Part shown: piece by piece, positions 12,540 to 23,731 of the stretch
Layout: each line of letters begins with the position of its first letter
Numbering within the stretch: position 1 is the stretch's first letter
From: Whalleya microplaca
Taxonomy: Eukaryota > Ascomycota > Sordariomycetes > Xylariales > Xylariaceae
Assembly: GCA_022497155.1 (NCBI GenBank)
Contig: MU385762.1
Span: 62,001 to 126,000 of the forward strand
Reading direction: 5' to 3'
DNA: 64,000 nt
Notes under the pieces: model-generated
What the model was told of the DNA's origin: nothing
What the model saw: the letters and a program-made list of their open reading frames with translations, nothing else
Databases searched by the model: none
Translations under genes and position numbers: made by a program

Positions 12540-13586
12540 ATGCCGGGCGGCGTTTGCGCGGTTCTCGATTACGAGACCAGTACAATGTCAGACTATGTGG
12601 CCGAGATGTCGGTACGAGTTGTCCTTGGCAATTCAAAGGTCACTGGTGCATTCCGAAAGTTTGTTAACCAGATCCTCACCTCCACTCGACTACCCAGCAC
12701 CACCATCCTCCTGGGTATGAACTACCTCGCCAAGAGAGTCAACATGCTCAACCAGGGCGGCTCATTCCATCCCAACGAGGGTCAGATGTGGAAAATGCTT
12801 ACCGTCTCCCTCCTTCTCGGCAGCAAGTTCCTCGACGACAATACCTTTCAGAACCGGTCCTGGTCCGATGTCAGTGGTATCCCGGTGGCGGAGCTCAACA
12901 CTATGGAAAATGAGTGGCTTCGACATATTGGCTGGAGTCTGTATGTCAACTTGGACCAAAGCCACGACTATAACGCTTGGCTCAAGAGCTGGAAAGATTG
13001 GGAATCGGACAAGAAGATGCATCAACTCAAGCAGCAACAGCAATCACAGATGGCTTTGCGCGAAAGACTGGCACCGATTGTGACTGCTATCCGCCCCGAA
13101 CCCACACGACAGCAGCACCACTCTATGCTATTCGATCCCTGGTCACCGGAGATTACCGAGCATGACCGCGCCCAGATGAGCGCTGGACTTGGCCATACTG
13201 GCCCGTCGTCTTATCGATCTCGGGAAGGTTCATGGCAGAACCAGTATCAAAATCCTTGGTCGCAAGCTCAGGCCCCGTTGACACCTCCGGATTCTGGCTA
13301 CGGTACGCCCGAGTATCTGAACTCGGCCGCTTCGATCAATTCCTCCTACGAGGAATGGTTTGCGCAGGCTGTCAACGGCAACTATAACAGGTTCAAGCCG
13401 TCCGGTCACAATTACGGATCTCGGGGTGGTAATCACTTCCATCATCCTTTTTACAACCACTATGGCCACAATGCATGGGATTCAAATGTAGCCGAGTGCA
13501 ATTGTGCTCATTGCATGTCTACATTTCATGCGAAGGCAGCCTCCTACTTCCCGCAGCGTGGATTTGGCCAACCTGTGATGGGTTGA
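12540..13586 (+). CDS. Cyclin of the Pho80/Clg1 type
   Basis: Single-exon gene for a 348-residue cyclin that should bind and activate a cyclin-dependent kinase of the Pho85 type. The cyclin fold spans roughly residues 18-140: DYVAEMSVRVVLG, then a helix FRKFVNQILTSTRLP, TILLGMNYLAKRVNML and MWKMLTVSLLLGSKFLDDNT, with the typical 'SKFLDD' and the NTMENEWLRHIGWSLYV end of the box. The C-terminal 200 residues are low-complexity (Gln, Ser, His, Asn) and probably disordered, with CxCxxC-like cysteines (ECNCAHC) near the end. The ATG sits in a good context (CATCATGCC) after a long leader. The match is best with fungal Clg1/mug80-like cyclins from memory of the family; exact orthology is not proven here. 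No introns are needed. Confidence 0.82.
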   Translation: MPGGVCAVLDYETSTMSDYVAEMSVRVVLGNSKVTGAFRKFVNQILTSTRLPSTTILLGMNYLAKRVNMLNQGGSFHPNEGQMWKMLTVSLLLGSKFLDDNTFQNRSWSDVSGIPVAELNTMENEWLRHIGWSLYVNLDQSHDYNAWLKSWKDWESDKKMHQLKQQQQSQMALRERLAPIVTAIRPEPTRQQHHSMLFDPWSPEITEHDRAQMSAGLGHTGPSSYRSREGSWQNQYQNPWSQAQAPLTPPDSGYGTPEYLNSAASINSSYEEWFAQAVNGNYNRFKPSGHNYGSRGGNHFHHPFYNHYGHNAWDSNVAECNCAHCMSTFHAKAASYFPQRGFGQPVMG

Positions 13587-16500
13587 GCCTGGTTCGCTGC
13601 CTACAGCACGACAGCGTATCACCAACTTGACCTTAAGTTTAGGCAGTTACCTCCCCTAATGTCTATTTTGACATCGTTCTCCGGCATATACAGGAACATA
13701 CATTTGTTATTCAGATACCCCTTTTCGGAGTTCCAGCAGAACAGGAACATGATCATTTCATAAATGAAAGTCTTTTCGAGGACACTCGTTGATTTTTCCG
13801 ATCGATTTCGTGCCGCTTGTCTCGTCAATCCCGAATTCCGCATTCCGCAATCCGCGAACGTGTTGCATTGGCGATTCCATCCATCGATTATCCCGCTTAT
13901 TAAAGGGACAGACTTTTCATGACTGGTGATTGCTTCTCTTGTTTTGGTTTACGGTGCTCCTTTTCTCTTTTCTTTTCCTTTTAAGACTTGTTCCGCATCG
14001 GTAATCATTTTCGACTGGCGTTTAATTGGGTTCGGTACTACCCCGGCGGCCCGGTGTTTCCATTTGCAATAGATTCTGGCATGTCTCATTTGATTCGCAT
14101 TTCTTAGCGGCGGCGGCGGCAAAAGTCGAGACTTCATCTGGCGTTAAAAAATAAAAAGAGGTGGATTATACAACAACCTCATCGTCCGGCCCTACATCCA
14201 CACCATTCCAGTCTTCTACGTGGCAGATGATAGATTTGTTTCCGCCCATGACGTATCAGCGCGTCGTGGCTTTGCAAGCACCAGTACACATACCTACCCT
14301 GCTTGGACATGGTATTTTCGACCGTGTCTTGCATGATTGTTTACGACTCTACGTTAATTCGATTCACGATTCCTCGTTTGACGCCGGCACGACAGACTGG
14401 CTAACTTGTCCCGAGGCCTTTTGGATCGCTTAGATGGGCTTAGGAAAGACCCACTATTTATGTTCCTATGGTTCATAAAAATCAGCAGATTTTTTTCAGA
14501 TATGTTTCGAGGAATTGTTCATTCCAGTCATTGGGTTTTGTTTTCGGATTGAAAAGAATGAAAATGGGGGCTTGTTCAGCAATGGGGTGATGGCATTTGG
14601 AACCAAGCACTGGTGGCTGCTTTGCATTCGCGGGTTGGCTTTCTGAGATCTACGAACCACCAAGGATGTTGCTACATGGCTTTTGCATTGGCTCCGGCCG
14701 CAAAGGCCATTAGCACTCGCAAGCTACCAGCTGTTTCCGATCTCATCGACCATTCGACACTCGACGCCATTCAATGGCCGTTGTCGCCTCGACTACCAAG
14801 AGGGGATTGCTAGGTTCTAGGAGTTAAGTTACTGGTCTCTTAATGCCACGGGGGTTTTTGCCATTATTATTCTTGTTCGCCTCAAACACGGGCTGCTTTA
14901 GTTTTCTGATGACCGCTATGATGGGGTTAGGATTGGGGTTGCGGTTCGGCTGGCTGGTGCGGGAGCAGCGGCGGTTGCGATCATTTGCACGTATACCCGT
15001 TTGGTGCCGATCAGCTAGGCGAAAATATCAAGAGAAACCACACTTGGGGGGTGTGGGGTGGCGGTGGAAGAGCAGGGAGGAGGGCTTGTGTGCGTGTGAA
15101 GTCGTTGTGATATATGGTCACGGTCAACGTTACGAAACAGAAACATATCAGTCGGACTCCTTTCTCGAGGGGTGTGGTTGTTGGTTTTTTAATCTGGCGT
15201 GAGTGTGAGGATCATGGCTTCAGCAGTATAACTAACTCTTCTGCGCGGAATGCTTCGCTTCCCCGGCTCGGTTGCTACACATATACAGTATAAAAGAAAA
15301 AAATCCTAGAGCAAAAAAAAAATACTAAATTGTGCAAACCCCCAACTTTATTGTATTGTATAATGTTCCGTTTTGTGTGTATGTGTGCGTCTAGATGGTA
15401 CTAACCCTAGCGTCGCCGGGTAGATAGATGATAGGCATGTGGTAGCCGTACCTGTTTCCTAAGGGCCCCCCTTCGTGGGGTAGGAAATGATGTGATATAA
15501 TTGTTCTTGAAATTAAATAGAATAAGAGAGAAATGGCGTGACTCAGCTCGGGTTCTCTTGTCCCATCGTCTTCAGGATGAGTGCCATTCGGCAGGGCAGC
15601 CATGATAGAATAGATTACGGGTGGTGGTGAGGTGAAGTGGCTATGGCAATGTGAGAAGGTGGTGATGATGGCAAGGTACTTACCTATCTGCTTATCTCCT
15701 TACCTACCTATCCACCGATTATTCGGTATTGCTTCCTCTGCCTTCGTCTAGTGGAGGGTAGGTCGATATGGAAAGCGTCATGAGTGTTGTATCCGGCCAT
15801 TGCGCTGCGGAGGGGGGGGACGGACGGAGGAAAGGGATGTGGCGGTTTGGCCAAGCGGCGAGGGTGCCGAGTTGTGCGCTGTTGTCCTCACTGTCGCTGT
15901 CGATAGTTCGCTTATGCTTCGTCGTTTGGACTCGGGTCTGGAGTTTCCTAGGTTGTTAGGTCCTCTTGCTCGTGTTGGTGTGGATGGACTTTGGATGCGT
16001 GGTCTTAGGGGAGATGCGTGCTCGTGATCATATGATTGGTTATTGTGTCCCCATGCTGCTGGAAATGAGGCTCTAGTTTTCTGAGATTGCTGTCTGCTGC
16101 GGTCTGAGTAGCCGAGTTCTGATGCCGATGTTTTCTAGTATGTGTAGTTTCAACAACGTAGCTTATGCCGTCAGGTATAGTACTGGATAGCCCACAGCGC
16201 GTGGTGCCTGTGTGCAATAACCTCATGGATTGCACCTGTGAGAATCTGATACCTACTGAACCGACGGGGGTTTTCTCTTCTGTTCGGTATGAGCCGGCTT
16301 TCTTCTAGTCGTCAGGTGACTGTTGGCAAGGAGTCTATTGAATCCAATATACGTCAGCTATGGTCAGGAACACGACTGTGCCGGTCTCTATACCCTCGTA
16401 GGCATGACTTTGATAGCTTGGCCGGGACTAGTATCAAGATGAGTCAATATTGTAACGCATATCACGACATGCTTGGATGACAACTCACCTAGCCTGCACA

Positions 16501-17328
16501 TGTACCATCCTGGCCGTTCAGGATCAAATCATGGCATTCCATCCGCAGGGTGATTACCAATATCGAAGGACTGACCGTCATCTATACGGTTATGTATTGC
16601 ATCGACATAGGATCTCGGCAAGTCGATTAGGTAGAACGCATAGCAGCTGCAACATTCCGAGCCTGCTTTAGGTGAGTTATCGGGTCACGTCAGGTTTCGT
16701 CGGTGACAAACCCAGTTGCTGAAACAACGACTTCAATCCTCCTATATATCTGTGAAAATCAACAGGAGCCTTCAGGATAGATAGAAGTCCACTATTTAAA
16801 ATTCAAGAGTGGTGCGATTTATGCTCCCGAGGGTTCTTCGGAGTATTCCTTAAGCTACTGGATATCATATACTATATTTATCAGCAAATAGTTTTCGGAA
16901 TCCTACATGTTAAGTAGTGGATATACTCTGACGCAACTAAATGTATGTTATCCTATATTTAGTTATATATCTGGCCGTAGTTAGTCAATAACTAGCTACT
17001 ATAATATGTCCTTTAGGACTTGAGGACTGCGAATTTGTTACTTCTTATGATCGCTTTATCTTAACCATATCCTTTGACTAGCACGCAATACTTGGCCGAA
17101 TGGAGATATACATGTAGCATAAATATATCCTCGCAACCATTCCCTTATCGATTCAACTAGTACATTCAGGTTCAAGGTGCCACTTCAGTCAGAAAGGTCA
17201 AAGAAAAGAGCAGTATATTCGCAGAAACTAGCTCCACACAGCCCTAGACTCAAGGTCTGTTGAAATACCCCTTGAAACCAACAGCCAGTATAGTACTAAA
17301 AGTTCGTAGGTCATCGGCCACAATCACC
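13587..17328. other. Intergenic; cyclin 3' region and no clear gene
   Basis: The first several hundred bases are presumably the 3' UTR of the cyclin. Open frames at 14161-14433 and 14843-15202 show no family features and no plausible start context. From about 15600 to 15740 there are TACCTACC-type simple repeats, and from 16680 the DNA turns AT-rich. No RNA gene was recognised. Confidence 0.4.
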
Positions 17329-17637
17329 ATGCGCCTTTCCACCATCGCAAGACACTTTGCGATTCTTGTCGCAGTCTCCCCGACAGGTGCATGGCCCAAT
17401 ATGACCAAAGAAGAGGCGGTGTGGGTTATCCTCCTCAACGACCACAGGAATAAATTAATGGCAGAATATAACGATGCCCGTGCTTATCTCGAGGCCGTGG
17501 AAGTAGCTGCGGCGAAGTATGGCGACGGATGGATCCTTGTGAACGAGGAATATGAAAGTCGGTATAATGGACAGAAGGTGTTCCCATGGGGGCCAGACGT
17601 TCATGATGCTGATGTGATACGAAAGACGTCCACTTAG
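17329..17637 (+). CDS. Small secreted protein, unknown function
   Basis: A 102-residue single-exon frame. The start was set at the ATG at 17329, which has the context CACCATG and begins a signal peptide: MRLSTIARHFAILVAV, a basic start and a hydrophobic core, with cleavage probably after PTGA near residue 21. The frame is open 69 bases further upstream, but that part would bury the signal. The mature part is acidic and polar, helix-prone (LMAEYNDARAYLEAVEVAAAKYG), and ends in WGPDVHDADVIRKTST. It has no cysteine, which is unlike most secreted effectors. It lies alone in AT-rich DNA, 1.2 kb upstream of a HET gene. No family was recognised. A small secreted protein or candidate effector is the best guess. 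Confidence 0.55.
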   Translation: MRLSTIARHFAILVAVSPTGAWPNMTKEEAVWVILLNDHRNKLMAEYNDARAYLEAVEVAAAKYGDGWILVNEEYESRYNGQKVFPWGPDVHDADVIRKTST

Positions 17638-18841
17638 AAATAGTCTCAAAACTTTAAGAGTTCACAACTGGGCATGCATAACAGCTTTCGGCTATCGTAT
17701 CGTCGACTACTTAATATCAGCGCGATGACACTAGTCTTTTTAATACATCTGTCTGCCCAGCATTTTAGGATGTAGTAATTTATTGAATGTTTGCACGAAT
17801 GCTACACTCTACATGAGTCTTCGATGCTAGTTGTAACGTTTCCTGTAACCTACGTCAGCATGTAGTGCTTGGTTGTTGTACTACCTAACTGGACTCTCCT
17901 GACTTTTCTCCATCGACTAGCATGTCCCAAATTAATACAGAGTCTACGACATATTATGATGCACGAACTTCTTCTTTTGCCAAGTGATTGCTGAGGCTGG
18001 TGTCTTTGCTGCTCTTGTTGTAAAAGAAGTACCTTTAGCGAGTCTATCCGAAGCATCTCGAGCACCCCGATGTCGGCGTCCAATGCTTCTTTCCCCTATA
18101 CCTATCCATAAATAAATGGCTCTAGTTTTTCACTAAGTGGTCGTCTTCTCTATGGAGCTTTAAATAATCATACATTCTTTACTTTGATGTTTGCTGTCGC
18201 AGAAAACGACGCCTGATATATCTTCCCGTTACACTTACGATTTGGGTGATCTCGTTGATTATCCGAACGAAAAGGCTGGAAAACTAAGGCTTACTACGAT
18301 ACGGGCTTGCATATGGTCGCCGGCTATACATATAAGGCAGCTCTGCCGCCTTTGATCTTCGATAAGTTATTATTCTCCTCGTTATTTCGTCCCATACTGA
18401 TACTAGTGCTACTTTAATTTAGACAGGTTGGACTGCATAGGCATGTTGATGGAAGCTAAGAAGCATGGATTAAGCATGTATACCTGTCTTATAGGTAGTA
18501 TAACAGACATACCCAAATCTGGGCCACTGAGATGACTTTAGAGTTGACCCATACTATTACTAAGGGCTATTGGTTCTCGCTTTGGTACACAACTTACTGA
18601 GTCACATACGACCTGCACGTGTCTCCTACGTAAGTATCAACAGCAATTGACCCCACCTTGCATTGCTCAAGTAAGTTATTTATATATGGATGTTTCCATC
18701 AAAGCATACATGCAGTACTTCCTAAACTTCTATAAGCCCTCAGTCCTGCCAACAGCCGAATCTCGTCTTTTCTCCCAAAGCCTATAATTATCCATCGCTA
18801 GCTTATTTACTTAGAATATCGCTTTCGTGGAATCTTTGACA
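17638..18841. other. AT-rich intergenic DNA
   Basis: No coding exon, RNA gene or repeat unit was recognised. This stretch serves as the 3' flank of the small secreted gene and the promoter of the HET gene starting at 18842. TATA-like runs such as TTATATATGG near 18680 are present but not distinctive. Confidence 0.35.
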
Positions 18842-20888
18842 ATGGAAATCATACAGCGACTGCCTTTTGTCCCTGATAGTGAATCTCAACGACATTGTGA
18901 AGTTTGTGATCAAATAATTTATGGCGATAGGATACATTCGAAGGACTACTTTCTGGGCTTGCATCGCCTGAAGAGTGCAGCTTTCTCAGGCTGTGTCTGC
19001 TGCTTAGTCTTATACAAAGGAGTATGCTGCTTCTTGGCGAAATGCATCGAAGATAAGCCTTGGTATAAAGCTGATGAGGACGGGTACCTTGATTTACGCC
19101 ACGTATCTTCTACGAGACATGATTCTCTTAGTATAGCGTTGTGGTCAAGGGCAAATTTCCTGGTAATTGACTTTTACACAGGCCAGGGTATGGAGCACCA
19201 TTAACGATTCAACACGGCTGTTAACATCCGTGTAGATATGACACCATTCCATCCAGCATTCGGTTATGCTAGGACAGTAAAAAGGACTCTGGATGCTGAC
19301 TTGGTGATTGCAAACTTGAATAACTGGATCGGACGCTGCGAAAATCATCATGATGTCTGCACAGGTTCAGTGTCAAAGCTACCCAGGCGTGTCATAGATC
19401 TCTCCACAGACAGGCCGCGGCTATTTGAAACTACACGAGACCACTTTGGAAAGTATGTGACACTGAGCCATTGTTGGGGCCAGGACACTAGGAGGCAACC
19501 TACCAAAACTACTTGGGCAAATATACAAGCTAGGAAGCGGGAAATCGATCCCAATGAGCTCTGTGTCTTATTTAGAGATGTATTCGATCTGGTCAAGAAG
19601 ATGGGCTATCAATATGTTTGGATCGATTCTCTCTGCATAGTCCAAGACGATGAATCGGACTGGCAGGATCAATCAACAAAAATGGCTGACATATATGCTG
19701 GGGCCTTTTTTCATATCGCCGGAACGTACGCACATGACAGCTCATACAGTCTCTATATAGATCGACGCATGATAGCCTCATCTGGCTTTGGCTATCCTAT
19801 AGAGACATTCGATCTGGCCATCACTGGGGAAGACAACCTTGTAAAAATGCGACTGTCTCATGAAAGAGACCATCGATTTATCAACATACCTCCATCTGAG
19901 CCGAAAGGAAAGGGTTGCGAGCAACAGGCTCCTCTTCTGGCCCGTGCTTGGGTATTACAAGAGCGCCTTTTAGCACGCCGGACGCTTCATTTCTGTGGTT
20001 CAGAGCTCATATGGGAGTGCAATAGCTCGTATGCTTGCGAATGCACCATCGAACCAGACACTTTTGAATCTGGTTTTAGTGGTTCAAGCAAGCAGACGTC
20101 ACGCTTTCTGACACAAGAATGGGCCGCTTTGGTAAACCAAAAATGTGACAAACCGCGACCGCCACTAAGGGATTTGTATCATCTATGGCATGAGCTTATT
20201 AACAACTACTCCAAATTAGTGGTCACCAAGCTCGAGGATAGATGTTATGCTCTCACTGGACTTGCGTCGAGGTTCCAGCGAGTAGCAGGTGATGAATATC
20301 TAGCGGGACTGTGGACTCAAGATCTGCCCCGGAATTTGCTTTGGAGTGTCTTTCAGCCTGGGTTGAGGTCAAACATCGCGCCTACCTGGTCCTGGATTTC
20401 CTGCTATAGATTACAAAAAAGCGGTACAAATTGTCCCATGTTTTATTATCCTTGGCTAAAAGAATTCAAAAAAGATGAGAGGGTCCGCCTCCATGCCTCT
20501 GGAACCTTCTGCACTGCGCAGAGGGAGTCGAAATTCGGGCCTGTTACTGGTCAAATAGAGCTCGAAGCTCCTTGTATATTTGGAGATTTTGGCTATGACG
20601 ATCGTTTTTTGCTACTGCCTTAAATTGGGAGACAATGATCGACGTTTTGACGTGATAAACACGGTAATGGTGGACTGCTTGAAGGATGAGTATAAGCCAC
20701 TAGGGTCCGGGGATTTAATATATTGTTTGCTCCTTGGGACCGGCACTGATCGTGAAAGATGTCTCCTTTTACGAGAACACGGCCAAGACGAACAGCGTTT
20801 CTACCGTCGTGTTGGGCTTGTAGATTTCAGGTTGAAATATGGAAGTAAGTTTTGTGGCGCAGAGGTGAGGAGATGCAAGATTCGGTAA
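18842..20888 (+). CDS. HET-domain protein (heterokaryon-incompatibility type)
   Basis: A 646-residue HET protein if two introns are accepted: exons 18842-19187, 19236-20573 and 20632-20888. HET domains trigger cell death or growth arrest when unlike hyphae fuse (known for the family). The N-terminus has cysteine pairs (CEVC, GCVCC). The HET core shows YVTLSHCWG, YQYVWIDSLCIVQDDESDW and MADIYAGAFFHIAGTYA, followed by ARAWVLQERLLARRTLHF. The first intron, 48 bp (GTATGG...TGTAG), keeps frame and removes an in-frame TAA at 19202-19204. The second, 58 bp (GTATAT...GGGAG), moves into the frame that encodes the usual HET tail (RRFDVINTVMVDC, RRVGLVDF). Both introns have weak branch sites, so a stop plus a frameshift in a decaying gene cannot be excluded. 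The ATG at 18842 is the first in frame. Confidence 0.78.
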
Positions 20889-21802
20889 GCCATAAATGGA
20901 TATGGAGAGTGATAAGACACTTTGGGACATACATCGAATCGCGGTCATAAATCCACTCAACCTGAGCAGTGGTGAGAGGATGGTGTGTAATAGAGGCTAC
21001 CTGCGACTATGAAGTATATTTCACGTATAATACTACGATAACTACGCTTATGTAGACCTAGTGCTGAGTTCATAGATGGCATATACCAAGGCCACTTCAT
21101 TTCTTAGTCTGCACCTAGGAGACCTCTATCAAGATCTCAGCTTATCGCTTGACTTACCGAAGTTAAATTCTAGCAATCTCTTATATGTTTTGGTTAGTTC
21201 TGTGGTGTGAGAATGTGGGAATCCTGAACTCTAGGTACATCTCACTTGTATGTACTCGATAGCTGTAGTCTCATTTATATAAACTAGAAACTACCAACTT
21301 TTTGTTAGAATATACCAAAAACTTAGAAAACGACATAAAGGCTCATAGTATGTAATAGGCCCTGTATTTTACGGAGTTTCAGATAGTATAATTTTGTACT
21401 TCATGTAATAGTAACTACGATATTATATATATAAAGGTAATAATTGTGCCTTTATAGACTTACTATCTTCTACTAACTATTAACTAATTGAATTATGCAC
21501 TGCTAATAATTCATGATCCTTTATACACTTATACTTAACATAAGATAGTTCGACGGAAAAAAAACGTCCTTTTAATCGTCCCAAGAAGCACAATTATACC
21601 CCTACATGCTGTACATAGCCTGCATATTTGTTAGCAATTCTGGCCTACAATGCTGTGCCAACCGTCAGCACCCGCCAAACCTCTCTAATTGCATCATTCC
21701 ACCGCTAAGCCCATGTATGTATGCATAACACCACGAACCACATGCACCGAAGCGTCTACGAACACTCACCTTCTTACTTACACAAACACACACAACGAAA
21801 CG
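20889..21802. other. AT-rich intergenic DNA
   Basis: A strongly AT-rich stretch, about 20990-21560, with TATATATA runs and no coding frame, then the leader of the Fyv6-like gene. It marks the border between the accessory HET region and the GC-rich housekeeping block. Confidence 0.4.
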
Positions 21803-22743
21803 ATGACATCCCGCTTCGTCTCCGGCGGCACGATCGCCAGCGACGGCGCCCCCACACCCGCCCCCGCCGCCTCGCCCCCGAAACCGCAGTCCTCGCAATG
21901 GGACAAGGAGGCCCCGCGCGACGGCGCCTCCGCCACGTGGGAGGCCGTGCAGAAGGAGCTGGAGGCGGACCGGCGGCGGCGCGAGGACGCGCGCAGGGCC
22001 GAGGTCGAGGGCCATGGCGGCGAGAAGAGTCTTTACGAGGTCTTGCAGGCTAATAAAGGTGCGTCCTCTACACATACACCCCCCCCCCCCCCAAATTCTG
22101 TTTGAAGCCCGCTAGGTGCTAGGTGCTAGGCGTTGGGATTACGTGAGCTTGTTCGCTGACTGCGAGGTGGCACGGTGCAGCGGCGAAGCAGGCGGCCTTC
22201 GAGGAGCAGAACCGCATCCGCAACCAGTTCCGCGCGCTCGACGACGACGAGCTCGAGTTCCTGGCCGGCGTCGCGGACGAGCGGCGCGGCGAGGAGGAGC
22301 GCGTGCGTCGCGAGACGGAGGAGCGGTTGGCGGTTTTTCGGAGCGCGCAGAGGAAGTCTACTACTGCTACTGCTACTGCTACCTCGGATGGTGATGACGA
22401 GGCGGGCGTGGGAGAGGAGGAGGTCGCGTGGACGGCGGCCCGTAAACGGAAGAGGGAACGCGGGGAGAGGGAGAAGGAGGTTAAGGGGGTTGTGAGGGGG
22501 GTTAAGAGGAGGGGTGGGAGCGAGGCCGAGAAGAAGGAGGAGGGTAAGGCTGGGATGGGGACCACGACGACCACCACCACTTTTAGCACCACTCCGGCTA
22601 CGGATGCGGATGATAAGAAGTCTGAATCAGAACCTTCGAAGAAGGCGAGAGCTGAGGAAGATTCGCCCGCGACGAAACCGCCGCTGGGGAAGCCGAAGCT
22701 GGGCTTGGTGGACTACGGATCTGACGAGGATGAGGACGATTGA
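21803..22743 (+). CDS. FAM192A/Fyv6 family spliceosome-associated protein
   Basis: Two exons (21803-22058, 22181-22743) encode 272 residues. The 122 bp intron has donor GTGCGT, a GCTGAC branch site, acceptor GCAG and a run of 14 C. The family signature crosses the junction: SLYEVLQANK, then AAKQAAFEEQNRIRNQFRAL and DDDELEFL. This is the N-terminal domain of FAM192A (PSME3IP1) and of yeast Fyv6, which works in the second step of pre-mRNA splicing (known for yeast). The rest is charged and disordered: a basic stretch KRKRERGEREKE, a Thr run and an acidic end DYGSDEDEDD. The start ATG at 21803 gives MTSRFVSGG, which resembles family N-termini. It converges with TIM54 across about 1 kb. Confidence 0.85.
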
Positions 22744-23731
22744 GGCGGGTTCCCTGCCTTACATATGGCACTTGAAACCACCATGACCGAGGAGCACTTG
22801 CTGTGCGATTGTCTGAATTGTCCTATGGACTCTTGTTCCGCATTCACACTTACTCTTGGATGGCGAGGACGACACTACGCTTCGCTATGCTACTCACATG
22901 GCCATGAGGCCTACTTACCACTTCATGGCGGGTAACACGATTCAATGGCCGAGGGGAGCATTCATATATGCTTCATGACCCGGAATCACGGCGATTGCAT
23001 CACATTGGGCACAATATACTTACACACCGGGTTGGATCCCGGTTGGATCCGGCCTCAGGCCGCAGCTACGTACCGACCACACAAAGCTCAACCAGCAAAG
23101 ACCACCATCCCGGCAAACCCACCAGGGGAAGATTATTATCACACATCCCGACCGGCCCAGCAAGAAACAGCAAAGCTGCTTAACGGCGAACCCAGAGGAG
23201 GCATACGTACTCTCGAGGTTAGAGTTGTGATTGATTGAGTATATATGCATAGGTAGATATCTAGCCGAGGTCTCAGCCCGACGCCCTCGCCTCGCCTCGC
23301 CTCGCCTTGCCTTGTAGACCAAGATGATGATGAGCAGCTTTCCGCTCAAGTTCTACCCTGCATGCAGTTCGTCCCAGTATAAGTCTCATCGTGTCAGGCT
23401 TCCTCCCCTGAACCCCTGAATCGTCTGCCGCACGTCTGTGTGTCTATAAGACCCTCGTACATACATGGTGGTGATATGTTCATGTTAGTTATACAGGCGA
23501 ACCCGCGTGTAACCCAGGTGGTATCGTCTACATCTGTTATATATAGTACAAGTCCATCTACCGCCCATCACGCATCCACCCTCACTCACTTGCCCACGGG
23601 ACTCATCCGTTGCCACTACCCACCCCACCAACGGCGTCATATCATTCGTTTCCTTGCTCGTAGCCACGGGAACAAGACCGCGGGTACTCGCTCGCTCGCT
23701 CGCTCGCCTGCGTGCTCAGTTAGGTATCTAC
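22744..23731. other. Convergent 3' region between Fyv6-like gene and TIM54
   Basis: No gene was recognised. Short tandem runs occur: CTCGC units at 23288-23312 and CTCG units at 23688-23708, just beyond the TIM54 stop. Both genes read towards this stretch, so it should hold their 3' UTRs. Confidence 0.4.

Noticed and set aside
14843..15202. 119-codon frame with an ATG downstream of the cyclin
   Set aside because: Hydrophobic start but no consistent protein features, no introns or neighbours to support it. Treated as 3' or intergenic sequence.
21665..22075. Minus-strand frame of 136 codons over the Fyv6-like gene
   Set aside because: A shadow of the GC-rich coding strand. The plus frame has the conserved Fyv6/FAM192A motif across a proper intron.
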